A program made the position numbers and the translations under genes. This document shows, piece by piece, positions 15,321-23,541 of a stretch of 28,600 nucleotides of DNA (position 1 is its first letter; the number at the start of each line of letters is the position of its first letter). The stretch spans positions 1 to 28,600 of the forward strand of contig JBKHAN010000031.1 in the NCBI GenBank assembly GCA_046542845.1, written 5' to 3'. Source of the stretch: SKKC01 sp046542845. GTDB lineage: Bacteria; Spirochaetota; Spirochaetia; DSM-27196; SKKC01. Below the pieces are notes generated by a model. The model was given only the letters and a program-made list of their open reading frames with translations. It ran no database searches and had not been told where the DNA came from.

Positions 15321-15416
15321 ATGACTGCTGTGTTTCAGTTCGGTATTGCGATCCTATCCGGTCTCATTATTCTATCCCTCCAGGGGGTAGCCGGGCGGAG
15401 CGCGCACCATCGTTAG
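15321..15416 (+). CDS. Putative branched-chain-amino-acid leader peptide (attenuation)
   Basis: This 31-codon frame (ATG 15321, TAG 15414-15416) begins MTAVFQ and contains FGIAILSGLIILSLQGV, with four Ile, four Leu and two Val. The composition and layout recall the E. coli ilv and leu leader peptides (ilvL also begins MTA). Two of its four Leu codons are CTA; reading leuA by eye I found no in-frame CTA. It lies upstream of an intrinsic terminator (15445-15486) and of leuA-cimA, which make Leu and Ile precursors. Weak points are the absence of a clear Shine-Dalgarno, no well-spaced plus-strand promoter, and an antiterminator I could not fully pair. It is too short for a standard ORF caller. 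Confidence 0.6.
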   Translation: MTAVFQFGIAILSGLIILSLQGVAGRSAHHR

Positions 15417-15444
15417 AGCACAGGCGTAGAAGCCGGGCTCTTCG

Positions 15445-15486
15445 AAAAAAAGCCGTTCTTCCCCAAAGGGAGAACGGCTTTTTTTT
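15445..15486 (+). terminator. Intrinsic terminator upstream of leuA (probable attenuator)
   Basis: GCCGTTCT (15452-15459) pairs perfectly with AGAACGGC (15471-15478), extended inward by a T-G and two C-G pairs. The stem has an A7 run before it and a T8 run after it (15479-15486), so it could work in both directions. No complete gene lies upstream on the plus strand and the DUF5312 gene runs away from it. It therefore has nothing to terminate except a leuA-cimA leader transcript. The remainder of the 15417-15563 region holds alternative pairings (15415-15419 with 15437-15441) and the leuA ribosome site. Confidence 0.88.
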
Positions 15487-15563
15487 GGTCTGCAGTCCAG
15501 CAGCATGCGAATTCAGTCAGGACACAGAGACAGGGACTACGGTCCGCGCACCAGGAGGATACG

Positions 15564-17105
15564 ATGGAAAAAGTCGACATTTTCGATACGACGCTGCGAG
15601 ACGGGGAGCAAAGTCCGGGGGCGTCTATGGACGTAGAGCAGAAGTTTGAGATTGCGCTTCAGCTCGAACGCCTCGGGGCGGATATTATCGAAGCAGGATT
15701 CCCGGTCAGCTCTCCCGCGCAGTTCAACGCCTGCAAGCTGATTTCCGAGCGCGTACGGGGCCTGAAGGTAGCGGCGCTCGCACGCAGCAACGTGAAAGAT
15801 CTCGACGCGGCCATTGAAGCGACGAAAGATGCTGCGCATCCCCGGATACACACGTTTATCGGATCGTCCCCGATTCACATGGAATACAAGCTCAAGAAGT
15901 CACCCGACGAGGTGCTGCAGATGGCCCGGGACGCGGTTCGATACGCCCGGTCGAAGGTCGCCGAGGTGGAGTTTTCGCCTGAAGATGCTACGCGAAGCGA
16001 TCTCGAATTTCTGTATCGCCTTATCGAAACGGTAATCGACGAGGGAGCGACCGTAATAAACATACCGGATACGGTTGGATACTCGGTGCCGGACGAAATT
16101 TCCAGAATGATTACGAGTATACGGAGCAATGTCCCCAACATTGATAAAGCCACCCTCTCGATCCATTGCCACAACGATCTCGGACTGGCCGTGGCGAATA
16201 CACTCGCCGGCATTCAGGCAGGGTGTCGTCAGGCGGAAGTCACGATAAACGGCATCGGAGAGCGCGCCGGTAACGCAAGCCTTGAGGAGCTCGTCATGGC
16301 ATTGAACGTTCGGCGGGAACTTCTCGGATTCGAAACACGGGTCAAAACGGTGCACATCTACAACACCTGCAGAATGCTCGCGAGCATGATTGGGTTCCCG
16401 ATCGCGCGAAATAAGGCGGTCGTCGGTGAAAACGCCTTCTCGCACGAGGCCGGCATACACCAGCACGGTGTACTCGCGAACCGCAGTACCTACGAAATCA
16501 TGACACCGGAATCGGTGGGACGCGACGCGTCGAAGATCGTTCTCGGACGGCATTCCGGTATGCACGGGTTCCGCGGCCGTCTGACCGAGCTTGGAATTAC
16601 GCTCGATGAAGATGAATTGAAGCGCGCCTACGAGCGCTTCGCGCAGATCGCCGACCGTAAGCGTGAGGTCTATGACGAGGACCTCTTCGCTATCGTAAGC
16701 GACGAGCTGGGACACCAGACCAGCGGCTACGTACTGGACTACTTCAGTATCACCAGTGGCAACGTGCACGTTCCAACGGCCGGCGTGCGACTGCGCCTCG
16801 ACGGCGGCGATCCCCTCGAAGAAGCCGCAACCGGGGACGGCCCGGTAGATGCCGTGTTCAAGGCTATCGATCGAGTGATTCAGACCCCCGCTCGCCTGGT
16901 GGAATATAACGTCCACGCGGTGACCCCGGGCAAACAGGCCATGGGAGAGGTCAGCGTATCGCTCGAAATCAACGGCATACGGGCAACCGGTCACGGAAGC
17001 TCAACCGACATCATTGAAGCCAGTGCGCGAGCCTATGTAAACGCGCACAACCGGTATGAAGCGATCAGAAATCTCAAGGAGCAACGGGAGCTGCACAGCG
17101 TATGA
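15564..17105 (+). CDS. leuA: 2-isopropylmalate synthase
   Basis: LeuA condenses acetyl-CoA with 2-ketoisovalerate, the first step of leucine synthesis. It has 513 residues, typical. The DRE-TIM barrel opens with FDTTLRDGEQSPGASM (Arg12, Asp13). Metal ligands HCH are at 201-203 in SIHCHNDLGLAVANT, and GIGERAGNASLEE includes Asn237. AFSHEAGIHQHGVL marks the second part of the barrel. The C-terminal regulatory domain (about 385-510), where leucine normally binds, ends with GHGSSTDIIEASARAYVNA. AGGAGG (15553-15558) lies 5 nt before the ATG, a strong site. It overlaps cimA by 4 nt (ATGA). Expression is probably set by the leader peptide and terminator immediately upstream. Confidence 0.95.
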   Translation: MEKVDIFDTTLRDGEQSPGASMDVEQKFEIALQLERLGADIIEAGFPVSSPAQFNACKLISERVRGLKVAALARSNVKDLDAAIEATKDAAHPRIHTFIGSSPIHMEYKLKKSPDEVLQMARDAVRYARSKVAEVEFSPEDATRSDLEFLYRLIETVIDEGATVINIPDTVGYSVPDEISRMITSIRSNVPNIDKATLSIHCHNDLGLAVANTLAGIQAGCRQAEVTINGIGERAGNASLEELVMALNVRRELLGFETRVKTVHIYNTCRMLASMIGFPIARNKAVVGENAFSHEAGIHQHGVLANRSTYEIMTPESVGRDASKIVLGRHSGMHGFRGRLTELGITLDEDELKRAYERFAQIADRKREVYDEDLFAIVSDELGHQTSGYVLDYFSITSGNVHVPTAGVRLRLDGGDPLEEAATGDGPVDAVFKAIDRVIQTPARLVEYNVHAVTPGKQAMGEVSVSLEINGIRATGHGSSTDIIEASARAYVNAHNRYEAIRNLKEQRELHSV

Positions 17106-18682
17106 GTGAATCACCATCAGATCTATCGCAGGTATTCATGTACGACACCACTCTGCGTGACGGTATGCAGGGTATAGAGGTGAACTTCTCGCTCGAAGAC
17201 AAGCTGGCGATTGCCCACGCTCTCGACGATGCAGGCATAGACTTTATCGAAGGCGGCTTTCCAATGTCGAACGAAAAGGAAGCCGCGTTTTTCGAGCGGG
17301 TCAAGCATGAGCACCTGAAACACGCACAGATTGTTGCATTCGGTTCAACACGCGCTCCGGGTCACGCCGCGCATGAGGATTCGCACATGCGTGCGCTCGT
17401 CGAGGCAGAAACGCCCTACGTAATCGTCGTCGGAAAAACCTGGAAAGCCCATGTGGAGAAGGTGCTCCGCTGCTCGGAAGAGGAAAACCTCCGCATGATA
17501 CACGACTCGCTCAGTTTCCTCCGGTCAGAAGGACGACGGGTTTTCTTTGACTGCGAGCACTTTTTCGATGGATTCAAGGACGACCCGGAGTACGCAATAC
17601 AGGTTGTACAGACCGCATACGACGCGGGTGCGGAGTCGGTCGTACTGTGCGACACGAACGGCGGGGCTCTTCCATCCGAGGTTGTCGAGGCCTTTCGTGC
17701 CATGCCTGAGGGAATCCCGCTCGGCGGGCACTTCCATAATGACTGCGGTACTGCGGTCGCAAACAGCCTCGCTGCGATAGAAACAGGGGCAACTCAGATA
17801 CAGGGAACGATCAACGGCTGGGGTGAACGCTGCGGAAACGCAAACCTCTGCGCGATTATTCCGAATGTCATTCTGAAAATGAAACGTCCTGCAACGGCCG
17901 CGCCGTATCTCTCGCATCTGACGCCGCTTTCTCGATTTGTCGCCGAGAAAGCGAACATTATTCCGGACAAGCGACAGCCCTACGTCGGGGTGGCAGCCTT
18001 CAGCCATAAGGCAGGCCAGCACGCCGATGTAATCGCGAAAGAAAGCAGGCTCATGGAGCACATCGACGGCGCCCTGGTCGGTAACGAGCGAAAGGTGCTT
18101 CTGAGCGAGCTTGCGGGGCGCTCCACGATACTCGACAAGTTGAAGCTCTACGGCGCGTTTGACAAGAAGAGTCCCGAGGTCGGAGCTTTGCTCGAACAGC
18201 TTAAATCCCGGGAGAAGGACGGATACGAATATGAAGCCGCCGAGGCGAGCTTCGATATACTCCTGCGGAAGACCATCCACCAGTACAGCCCGCTTGTGGA
18301 ACTGAAAAATTATCATCTCGAGACGTACAAAACAGCCGACACGGAAAGCAAAACGGTCGGGCGGATGTTCCTGCAGAGTGAGGGCAAAGAGATTATGGGC
18401 GCCGCTGTTGGTGTCGGCCCCGTGGAGACTCTCGACGCGGCGCTTCGTGACGCGCTCAGGGCTCATCACCCCTGGCTCGCTCAGATACACCTGGTCGATT
18501 ACCGCGTACGGGTTCTGAACCCCGAACGGGAGACAGCCGCCAAGGTCCGCGTGTTTATAAGCTCAAGCGACCACGAACAGACCTGGGATACCGTCGGGGT
18601 CCACGAAAACATCGTCGAGGCGAGCTGGGAAGCCCTGGTCGACAGTCTCGAGTACTACTACAACTCATTTGTTCTGACATAG
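17102..18682 (+). CDS. cimA: (R)-Citramalate synthase
   Basis: CimA condenses pyruvate with acetyl-CoA to citramalate, giving 2-ketobutyrate for isoleucine without threonine deaminase. It has 526 residues. Its opening MYDTTLRDGMQGIEVNFSLE, together with FIEGGFPMSNEKE, DTNGGALPSEV, FHNDCGTAVANSLAAIE and GTINGWGERCGNANL, fits the long citramalate synthase branch (TIGR00977 type) rather than LeuA or homocitrate synthase. AFSHKAGQHADVI and a C-terminal LeuA-type dimer/regulatory domain follow. It is translationally coupled to leuA (ATGA). Pairing with leuA puts the committed steps of Leu and Ile under one control. The gene converges on carB, with a hairpin in the 33-nt gap. Confidence 0.93.
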   Translation: MSESPSDLSQVFMYDTTLRDGMQGIEVNFSLEDKLAIAHALDDAGIDFIEGGFPMSNEKEAAFFERVKHEHLKHAQIVAFGSTRAPGHAAHEDSHMRALVEAETPYVIVVGKTWKAHVEKVLRCSEEENLRMIHDSLSFLRSEGRRVFFDCEHFFDGFKDDPEYAIQVVQTAYDAGAESVVLCDTNGGALPSEVVEAFRAMPEGIPLGGHFHNDCGTAVANSLAAIETGATQIQGTINGWGERCGNANLCAIIPNVILKMKRPATAAPYLSHLTPLSRFVAEKANIIPDKRQPYVGVAAFSHKAGQHADVIAKESRLMEHIDGALVGNERKVLLSELAGRSTILDKLKLYGAFDKKSPEVGALLEQLKSREKDGYEYEAAEASFDILLRKTIHQYSPLVELKNYHLETYKTADTESKTVGRMFLQSEGKEIMGAAVGVGPVETLDAALRDALRAHHPWLAQIHLVDYRVRVLNPERETAAKVRVFISSSDHEQTWDTVGVHENIVEASWEALVDSLEYYYNSFVLT

Positions 18683-18704
18683 GCTCGGTAACGCCGTGCG
18701 GGAC

Positions 18705-18728
18705 GGCCGGAGACGTCAGTCTCCGGCC
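18705..18728 (+). terminator. Hairpin between convergent cimA and carB
   Basis: GGCCGGAGAC (18705-18714) and GTCTCCGGCC (18719-18728) form a perfect 10-bp stem with a 4-nt loop, followed on the plus strand by TTTC. It overlaps the final codons of carB, whose stop begins in the loop. The short T-run suggests moderate termination of the leuA-cimA transcript. Confidence 0.65.
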
Positions 18729-21700
18729 TTTCGAGCGCGTTCGGACGCCCTGGCCCCTGCGCCTTTTTCGAGCAGCGGGCGAGCGGAGACTTCTCCGGTG
18801 GAACGATAGCGTATACCTTCCACCGCCGCCTCGGCGGCGCTGGTCGTCGTTGAATACGGTATCTTCGCTCGTACCGCCTCGATGCGGATATAGTCGTCGT
18901 CGCGCTGCGTATAGCGACCCAGCGGTGTGTTTATTACCAGGTCTATACGATGCGACCTCATGTGATCGACTATGTTGGGCCGCCCTTCGTGAACTTTAAG
19001 AATCACTTCAGCAAACACGTCATTTTCGAAGAGGAAAGCTGCGGTCCCTCGCGTCGCGGCGATGTGAAACCCGAGCGCCTGAAGGTCGCGAACGACCGGC
19101 AGGATCGTCCTTCTGTCGTCCTCGTGCACACTGACAAAAACGCGACCTGACGTCGGCAGCTGGCTTCCCGTAGCGAGCTGGGCTTTCGCAAACGCTTCGC
19201 CGTAGGTGGCACCTATGCCGATTACTTCGCCGGTGGACTTCATTTCAGGGCCTAAGAGCGGATCAGTACCCCGGAACCGGTCGAAGCTGAACATCGCTTC
19301 CTTGACCGCCCAGCCGACTATGCACTCTCCAACGCCTATGCCCGTGCCTTTAACGCCGTCAATGAGATTCTGCTCGGCGAGGCTTTCGCCTTCCCAGACC
19401 CGGACAGCCGCTTCCACGAGGTCGACTCCGCTCGTCTTACTGATAAAGGGGACGGTGCGACTCGCGCGGGGGTTTACCTCGATAACGTAAACCTGGCCTC
19501 CCTTTACAGCATATTGCACGTTTACAAACCCGCGAACGTTCAGTCTCCGCGCCATGACCGCCGTCGCCTGTATCATGGCGTCGAGCATGGCCGGTTCACT
19601 CTTGTGGGGAGGAAACACGCAGGCGGAGTCACCGGAGTGTATGCCCGCAGCTTCGATATGCTGCATTATGCCCGCGATGTAGACGTTCTCTCCGTCGCAG
19701 AGCGCGTCGATATCGTATTCGAATGCATCTTCGAGGAACTGATCGACGAGTACGGGAGCTTCAGGAGAGATCGTGATGCCCCGGGAAATGAAGTCCTCGA
19801 GTTCGTCCCTGCTGAACGCGATGACCATACTCCTGCCTCCGAGCACGAAACTCGGCCGAAGCAGTACCGGATATCCGATGTCGTCGGCAGCCGCATAGAC
19901 GTCCTCGAGCGTACCCGCCATGCGGTTTTTCGGCTGCTTCAGCCCCGCTTCACCTACGAGGGTGGAGAACAGACCGCGATCCTCGACGTCGAGTATGCTC
20001 GAAACACTGGTCCCCACGACTCGCGCACCGGCCGCTTCAAGCTCCTCGGCCATGTTCAGGGGTGTCTGTCCGCCGAGCTGCACCACGACGTCCCGCACAC
20101 CTTCCTTGCGCATGATCTCTTTCACATCCTCGGGAGTAAGCGGTTCTATGTACAGCCGGTCCGACACGTTGAAGTCGGTGCTGACCGTTTCGGGGTTCGA
20201 GTTGACGATGATGGTTTTCACCCCCAGTCGCCGGTACGCCATACTGCTGAGCGTGCAGCAGGTGTCAAACTCGAGACCCTGACCTATGCGATTGGGTCCG
20301 CTGGCCAGTATGAGAACGGTCCGATCTTCGGCGGGCGCCCCTTCGTCTATCTCGCCGTACGTGCTGTAAAAATACGGTGTGTCGGCCGAGAACTCACCGC
20401 TGCAGGTATCGACAAAATGGTAGGTCGCGTGTATGTCGGCCTGATCGCGTGCGTCCGAAACCTCGCGGGCTTCGCAGCCGCACAGCTTCGCAATGCGTTT
20501 GTCGGTCAGTCCGGCCCGCTTCGCTTCGAGAAGCAGCTCCGGTCCCGGAACGCCGTGCTCCGCGCCAAGCTCGCCCTCAAGCGCCGCAAGTTCGTGCATC
20601 TGGTACAGAAACCAGCGATCATACCCGGTCTGCTTGCTCAGCCGGTCAACCGCACTGTATCCCCAGCGCTTGATCGCCGTATACGCGGCAAAAATGCGTC
20701 GTGGATGTCTGAGTTTGAGCATGCGTGCGATCTGCGCATCGTCCGCCCCGTCCAGGTCTTCCAGCCCGTCGAATCCGAACTCACACGCGCGTATCGCCTT
20801 GTTCAGCGCCTCCGTGAAAGTTCTGCCTATCGCGAGACTTTCGCCGACGCTCTTCATTTGCGTTCCGAGTTCCGCGTAGCCCCCGGGAAACTTCTCCAGC
20901 TCAAATCGGGGAACCTTGACCGCGCAGTAGTCGAGACTCGGCTCGAAACAGCTCACCGTCTTGCCGGTGATATCGTTTATCACCTCGTCGAGCGTAAAGC
21001 CGACGGCAAGGCGGGCCGCGCAGCGTGCTATCGGGAATCCGGTTGCCTTACTCGCCAGCGCGCTCGACCGGGAGACACGGGGGTTCATTTCTATAACAAC
21101 CATGCGCCCCGTTCCGGGTTCCACGGCAAACTGTACGTTGCTGCCACCGCAGTCCACACCAACCGCGCGGAGTATCTCTATCCCGGCGGTTCTCATAGTC
21201 TGGTACTCCTGATCGCTCAGGGTCTGAATCGGGGCTACGGTAATACTGTCGCCGGTGTGAACACCCATAGGGTCTACGTTTTCTATTGAACACACGACGA
21301 CCGCGTTGTCCGCGTGGTCGCGCATGACTTCAAGCTCGAACTCTTTCCAGCCGAGCAGGCTTTCTTCGACCAGCACCTCGTGCACCGGACTTTCATCGAG
21401 AGCCCACTGCACAAATTCGCGCGCTTCGCGTTCGGTATTTGCGATGCTCCCCCCGCGACCACCGAGCGTGTAGCTCGGACGAATAATCAGGGGAACGCCG
21501 ACCTCTTCAATAAAATTCCTGCCTTCCTCGTAGCTGTGTATCAGCGCGCTTCGGGGGCTTTCAAGACCGATACCCGCGATTACTTCCTTGAACGCGCCCC
21601 GGTCTTCGGCGAGGCGGATGCTGTTCACGTTCGCACCGAGCGATTCAACGCCGTACCGGGCGAGCACGCCTGCTTTGTCGAGCTCCATGGTCAGATTCAA

Positions 21701-21985
21701 TGCCGTCTGCCCGCCCATGGTCGGCAGGAGGGCATCCGGACGCTCCTTGCGGATGATCTCTTCCATGTAATCGACTTCCAGGGGATCCATGTATATGCGA
21801 TCAGCGAGCCCCGGCGTTGTCATGACCGTCGCGGGATTCGGGTTCGCGAGTATCACCCGGTATCCCTCTTCCTTCAGGGCACGGACGGCCTGGTTACCGG
21901 AATAGTCGAACTCGCAGGCCTGTCCAATGACGATTGGGCCACTCCCGATAATCAATATGCTTTCTATGTCTTTCCGTGCCGGCAT
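18716..21985 (-). CDS. carB: Carbamoyl-phosphate synthase large subunit
   Basis: CarB makes carbamoyl phosphate from bicarbonate, ATP and ammonia delivered by CarA, for pyrimidines and arginine. It has 1089 residues, slightly longer than usual because of a C-terminal charged tail (EKGAGARASERARKAGD). Two ATP-grasp halves are visible: the first with SILIIGSGPIVIGQACEFDYSG, IRPSYTLGGRGGSIANT and EMNPRVSRSSALASKATGF; the second with LASGPNRIGQGLEFD, LRPSFVLGGRSMVIAF and EVNPRASRTVPFISK. A C-terminal MGS-type allosteric domain includes VHEGRPNIVDHMRSHRIDLV. It starts 27 nt after carA with an AGGGAG site about 10 nt upstream. Confidence 0.97.
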   Translation of the reverse strand: MPARKDIESILIIGSGPIVIGQACEFDYSGNQAVRALKEEGYRVILANPNPATVMTTPGLADRIYMDPLEVDYMEEIIRKERPDALLPTMGGQTALNLTMELDKAGVLARYGVESLGANVNSIRLAEDRGAFKEVIAGIGLESPRSALIHSYEEGRNFIEEVGVPLIIRPSYTLGGRGGSIANTEREAREFVQWALDESPVHEVLVEESLLGWKEFELEVMRDHADNAVVVCSIENVDPMGVHTGDSITVAPIQTLSDQEYQTMRTAGIEILRAVGVDCGGSNVQFAVEPGTGRMVVIEMNPRVSRSSALASKATGFPIARCAARLAVGFTLDEVINDITGKTVSCFEPSLDYCAVKVPRFELEKFPGGYAELGTQMKSVGESLAIGRTFTEALNKAIRACEFGFDGLEDLDGADDAQIARMLKLRHPRRIFAAYTAIKRWGYSAVDRLSKQTGYDRWFLYQMHELAALEGELGAEHGVPGPELLLEAKRAGLTDKRIAKLCGCEAREVSDARDQADIHATYHFVDTCSGEFSADTPYFYSTYGEIDEGAPAEDRTVLILASGPNRIGQGLEFDTCCTLSSMAYRRLGVKTIIVNSNPETVSTDFNVSDRLYIEPLTPEDVKEIMRKEGVRDVVVQLGGQTPLNMAEELEAAGARVVGTSVSSILDVEDRGLFSTLVGEAGLKQPKNRMAGTLEDVYAAADDIGYPVLLRPSFVLGGRSMVIAFSRDELEDFISRGITISPEAPVLVDQFLEDAFEYDIDALCDGENVYIAGIMQHIEAAGIHSGDSACVFPPHKSEPAMLDAMIQATAVMARRLNVRGFVNVQYAVKGGQVYVIEVNPRASRTVPFISKTSGVDLVEAAVRVWEGESLAEQNLIDGVKGTGIGVGECIVGWAVKEAMFSFDRFRGTDPLLGPEMKSTGEVIGIGATYGEAFAKAQLATGSQLPTSGRVFVSVHEDDRRTILPVVRDLQALGFHIAATRGTAAFLFENDVFAEVILKVHEGRPNIVDHMRSHRIDLVINTPLGRYTQRDDDYIRIEAVRAKIPYSTTTSAAEAAVEGIRYRSTGEVSARPLLEKGAGARASERARKAGD

Positions 21986-22012
21986 CTGCGTGGTCTCCCT
22001 GTCCTTTTACCC

Positions 22013-23200
22013 TTACTTCCTGTTCGAGCTTTTTACATTCCGGATAGAGTCGAGAAATGCGTCAAATATCCAGCTCGAATCGTGCGGTCCCGGTGCGCTT
22101 TCGGGATGAAACTGAGCGGTATAAATGCGCCGATCGTCGTCCGCTATGCCCTCGATCGTGAGATCGTTCGCGTTTCTGAACCAGACGCGCGTCCCTTCCG
22201 GAAGGCTCGCCTCGTCAACCGTAAACCCGTGATTCTGACTCGTGACGAAGACTCGACCGGTGCGCTCGTCCCGTACGGGATGATTCACACCGTGGTGGCC
22301 AAACTTCATTTTCTCGGTCTTCGCTCCGATCGCCTGAGAAATAAGCTGATGTCCGAGGCAGATACCAAAGAGCGGAGTCCGGCCGATCAGAGACTGAAGT
22401 CCGGCCGTCTGGCTCTCGAGGACCGCCGGATCACCAGGTCCGTTGGAGGCGAGAACGGCGTCTGCTCCGAGTGCGAGTATGGCCGAAGGCTCGGTCGAAC
22501 TCGGGACAACGGTAATCCTGCACCCCCGTGCACTCAGTTCCCGCACGATATTTGCCTTACTGCCACAATCGAGGAGCGCTATGTGCGGCGACCCGTCCGG
22601 GTTCAGTTCCATGATGTGCTGCGAGCCGACAGCGCTGACGAGATTACGACCGACCATGGGCGGGAAGGCTGCGAGATATTCCTGTACCTTCAGACGATCC
22701 TCGGTCGGGAGTTCCGCACCGTCGAATCCGGGTTTTCTCACGATGCATCCGGTCTTGGTACCGGTATCGCGAAGGTGAAGCGTGAGCCTGCGGGTGTCGA
22801 TATCCGATATACCGGGGATGTCACCGTTCACCAGAAGCTCATGCAGGGAGATGCGGCCGGCAGGTACGGGGCCATGGTAGAGACTGCGAAGGATAAACCC
22901 GGCAGCCTTGACGCTGCGCCCTCCCTCGCCGTCGGGACCTACCTCCGACCACGCGGGGTCCGCACCGTAATTCCCGATATGAGGATAGGTCATGACGATC
23001 AGCTGGCCGCTGTAGGAAGGGTCGGTCAGAACCTCGTGATATCCGCTCATCGCGGTGTTAAAGACGACCTCTCCGGCGCTTCGAAGATCCGAGGAACCGG
23101 GGACCAGCTCGTCGACCGTGAGCGGTTCAGCTCCAAAGCCGTATCCGCTGTACGCGCTCCCGTCGTCAAGAATCAGAAATACCCGTTTTCGTGTCTTCAT
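22013..23200 (-). CDS. carA: Carbamoyl-phosphate synthase small subunit (glutaminase)
   Basis: CarA is the glutamine amidotransferase subunit supplying ammonia to CarB. From ATG 23200 it has 395 residues. The N-terminal domain shows GEVVFNTAMSGYHEVLTDPSY. The class I amidotransferase domain has the nucleophile Cys281 in FGICLGHQ and the His365/Glu367 pair in AQFHPES. A GTG six bases upstream (23206) gives a two-residue longer form. AGGGG lies 8 nt before the ATG but only 2 nt before the GTG, so the ATG is preferred. It heads a carAB operon about 85 nt downstream of the tRNA terminator, and the leader contains folded RNA elements. Confidence 0.95.
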   Translation of the reverse strand: MKTRKRVFLILDDGSAYSGYGFGAEPLTVDELVPGSSDLRSAGEVVFNTAMSGYHEVLTDPSYSGQLIVMTYPHIGNYGADPAWSEVGPDGEGGRSVKAAGFILRSLYHGPVPAGRISLHELLVNGDIPGISDIDTRRLTLHLRDTGTKTGCIVRKPGFDGAELPTEDRLKVQEYLAAFPPMVGRNLVSAVGSQHIMELNPDGSPHIALLDCGSKANIVRELSARGCRITVVPSSTEPSAILALGADAVLASNGPGDPAVLESQTAGLQSLIGRTPLFGICLGHQLISQAIGAKTEKMKFGHHGVNHPVRDERTGRVFVTSQNHGFTVDEASLPEGTRVWFRNANDLTIEGIADDDRRIYTAQFHPESAPGPHDSSWIFDAFLDSIRNVKSSNRK

Positions 23201-23222
23201 GAGCACTGCCCCTGGTCAGATA

Positions 23223-23271
23223 TAGGCCTTCACAGGACTTCAGGCCCGTACATTGACGGTAAGCCCTGAAA
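23223..23271 (-). promoter_or_regulatory. carA leader hairpins, one resembling a PyrR-binding loop
   Basis: On the minus strand TTCAGG and CCTGAA (within 23271-23238) form a stem with an inner CCGT/ACGG pairing. Directly after it, AGTCCTGTGAAGGCCT (23239-23224) resembles the PyrR-binding loop consensus ARUCCNGNGAGGYU with one extra A. It ends 23 nt before ATG 23200, too close for a terminator but suitable for translational control. The match may be chance. Confidence 0.25.
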
Positions 23272-23285
23272 CGGCGTGTATGAGC

Positions 23286-23331
23286 AAAAAAAAAACCGGT
23301 ACGGGTACCCCTGTGAGAGTACCCATCCGGT
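23286..23331 (-). terminator. Intrinsic terminator of the tRNA operon
   Basis: On the minus strand ACCGG...CCGGT (23331-23327 with 23299-23295) encloses GGGTAC/GTACCC (23324-23319 with 23308-23303) and a 10-nt loop, followed by ten T residues (23295-23286). It starts 4 nt after the tRNA-Glu 3' end. Confidence 0.9.
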
Positions 23332-23334
23332 CGC

Positions 23335-23406
23335 TAGCCCCTAGGGGAATCGAACCCCTCTTTTGAGAATGAGAATCTCATGTCCTAGCCGATAGACGAA
23401 GGGGCC
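23335..23406 (-). tRNA. tRNA-Glu (anticodon CTC)
   Basis: This is a 72-nt cloverleaf. The acceptor stem GGCCCCT/AGGGGCT has a G-U first pair, with discriminator A. The anticodon stem TGAGA/TCTCA holds the loop TTCTCAT, anticodon CTC. The T-arm is AGGGG-TTCGATT-CCCCT. No CCA is encoded. It reads GAG codons and lies 11 nt downstream of tRNA-Gln. Confidence 0.93.
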
Positions 23407-23417
23407 GGCCTTCAAAG

Positions 23418-23488
23418 CTTCCCGGGGAGGACTTGAACCCCCACAAACAGAACCAGAATCTGTTGTGCTACCATTACACCACCGGGAA
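23418..23488 (-). tRNA. tRNA-Gln (anticodon CTG)
   Basis: This is a 71-nt cloverleaf. The acceptor stem TTCCCGG/CCGGGAA has discriminator G. The D-arm contains GTAATGGTAGCAC. The anticodon stem ACAGA/TCTGT holds the loop TTCTGGT, anticodon CTG, and the T-loop is TTCAAGT. No CCA is encoded. It is first in a two-tRNA operon with tRNA-Glu. Confidence 0.93.
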
Positions 23489-23512
23489 ATCCTGTTCTGT
23501 CTATGACAGGCG

Positions 23513-23541
23513 ACTTTATTGATCGGACTGCGAAATGTCAA
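23513..23541 (-). promoter_or_regulatory. Promoter for the tRNA-Gln/tRNA-Glu operon
   Basis: A perfect TTGACA (23541-23536) and TAAAGT (23518-23513) are 17 nt apart on the minus strand. The -35 and spacer lie inside the last codons of pabC, and the -10 begins with the pabC stop codon TAA. Transcription would start near 23506, 18 nt before tRNA-Gln. Confidence 0.75.

Noticed and set aside
15346..15373. TTGCGA-N16-TATTCT as a promoter inside the leader-peptide frame
   Set aside because: Only four of six matches in each box; it would bypass the leader peptide, and such weak matches are frequent by chance. It remains the main alternative if the attenuator is wrong.
15287..15649. 120-codon plus frame crossing the leuA leader and start
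   Set aside because: It runs through the terminator and into leuA in another frame, has no ribosome site and basic low-complexity content; the 15321 frame explains the region better.
19514..23269. Two long plus-strand frames (591 and 651 codons) across carB and carA
   Set aside because: They mirror carA/carB, show no recognisable motifs and are rich in His/Arg/Val as expected for antisense translations.
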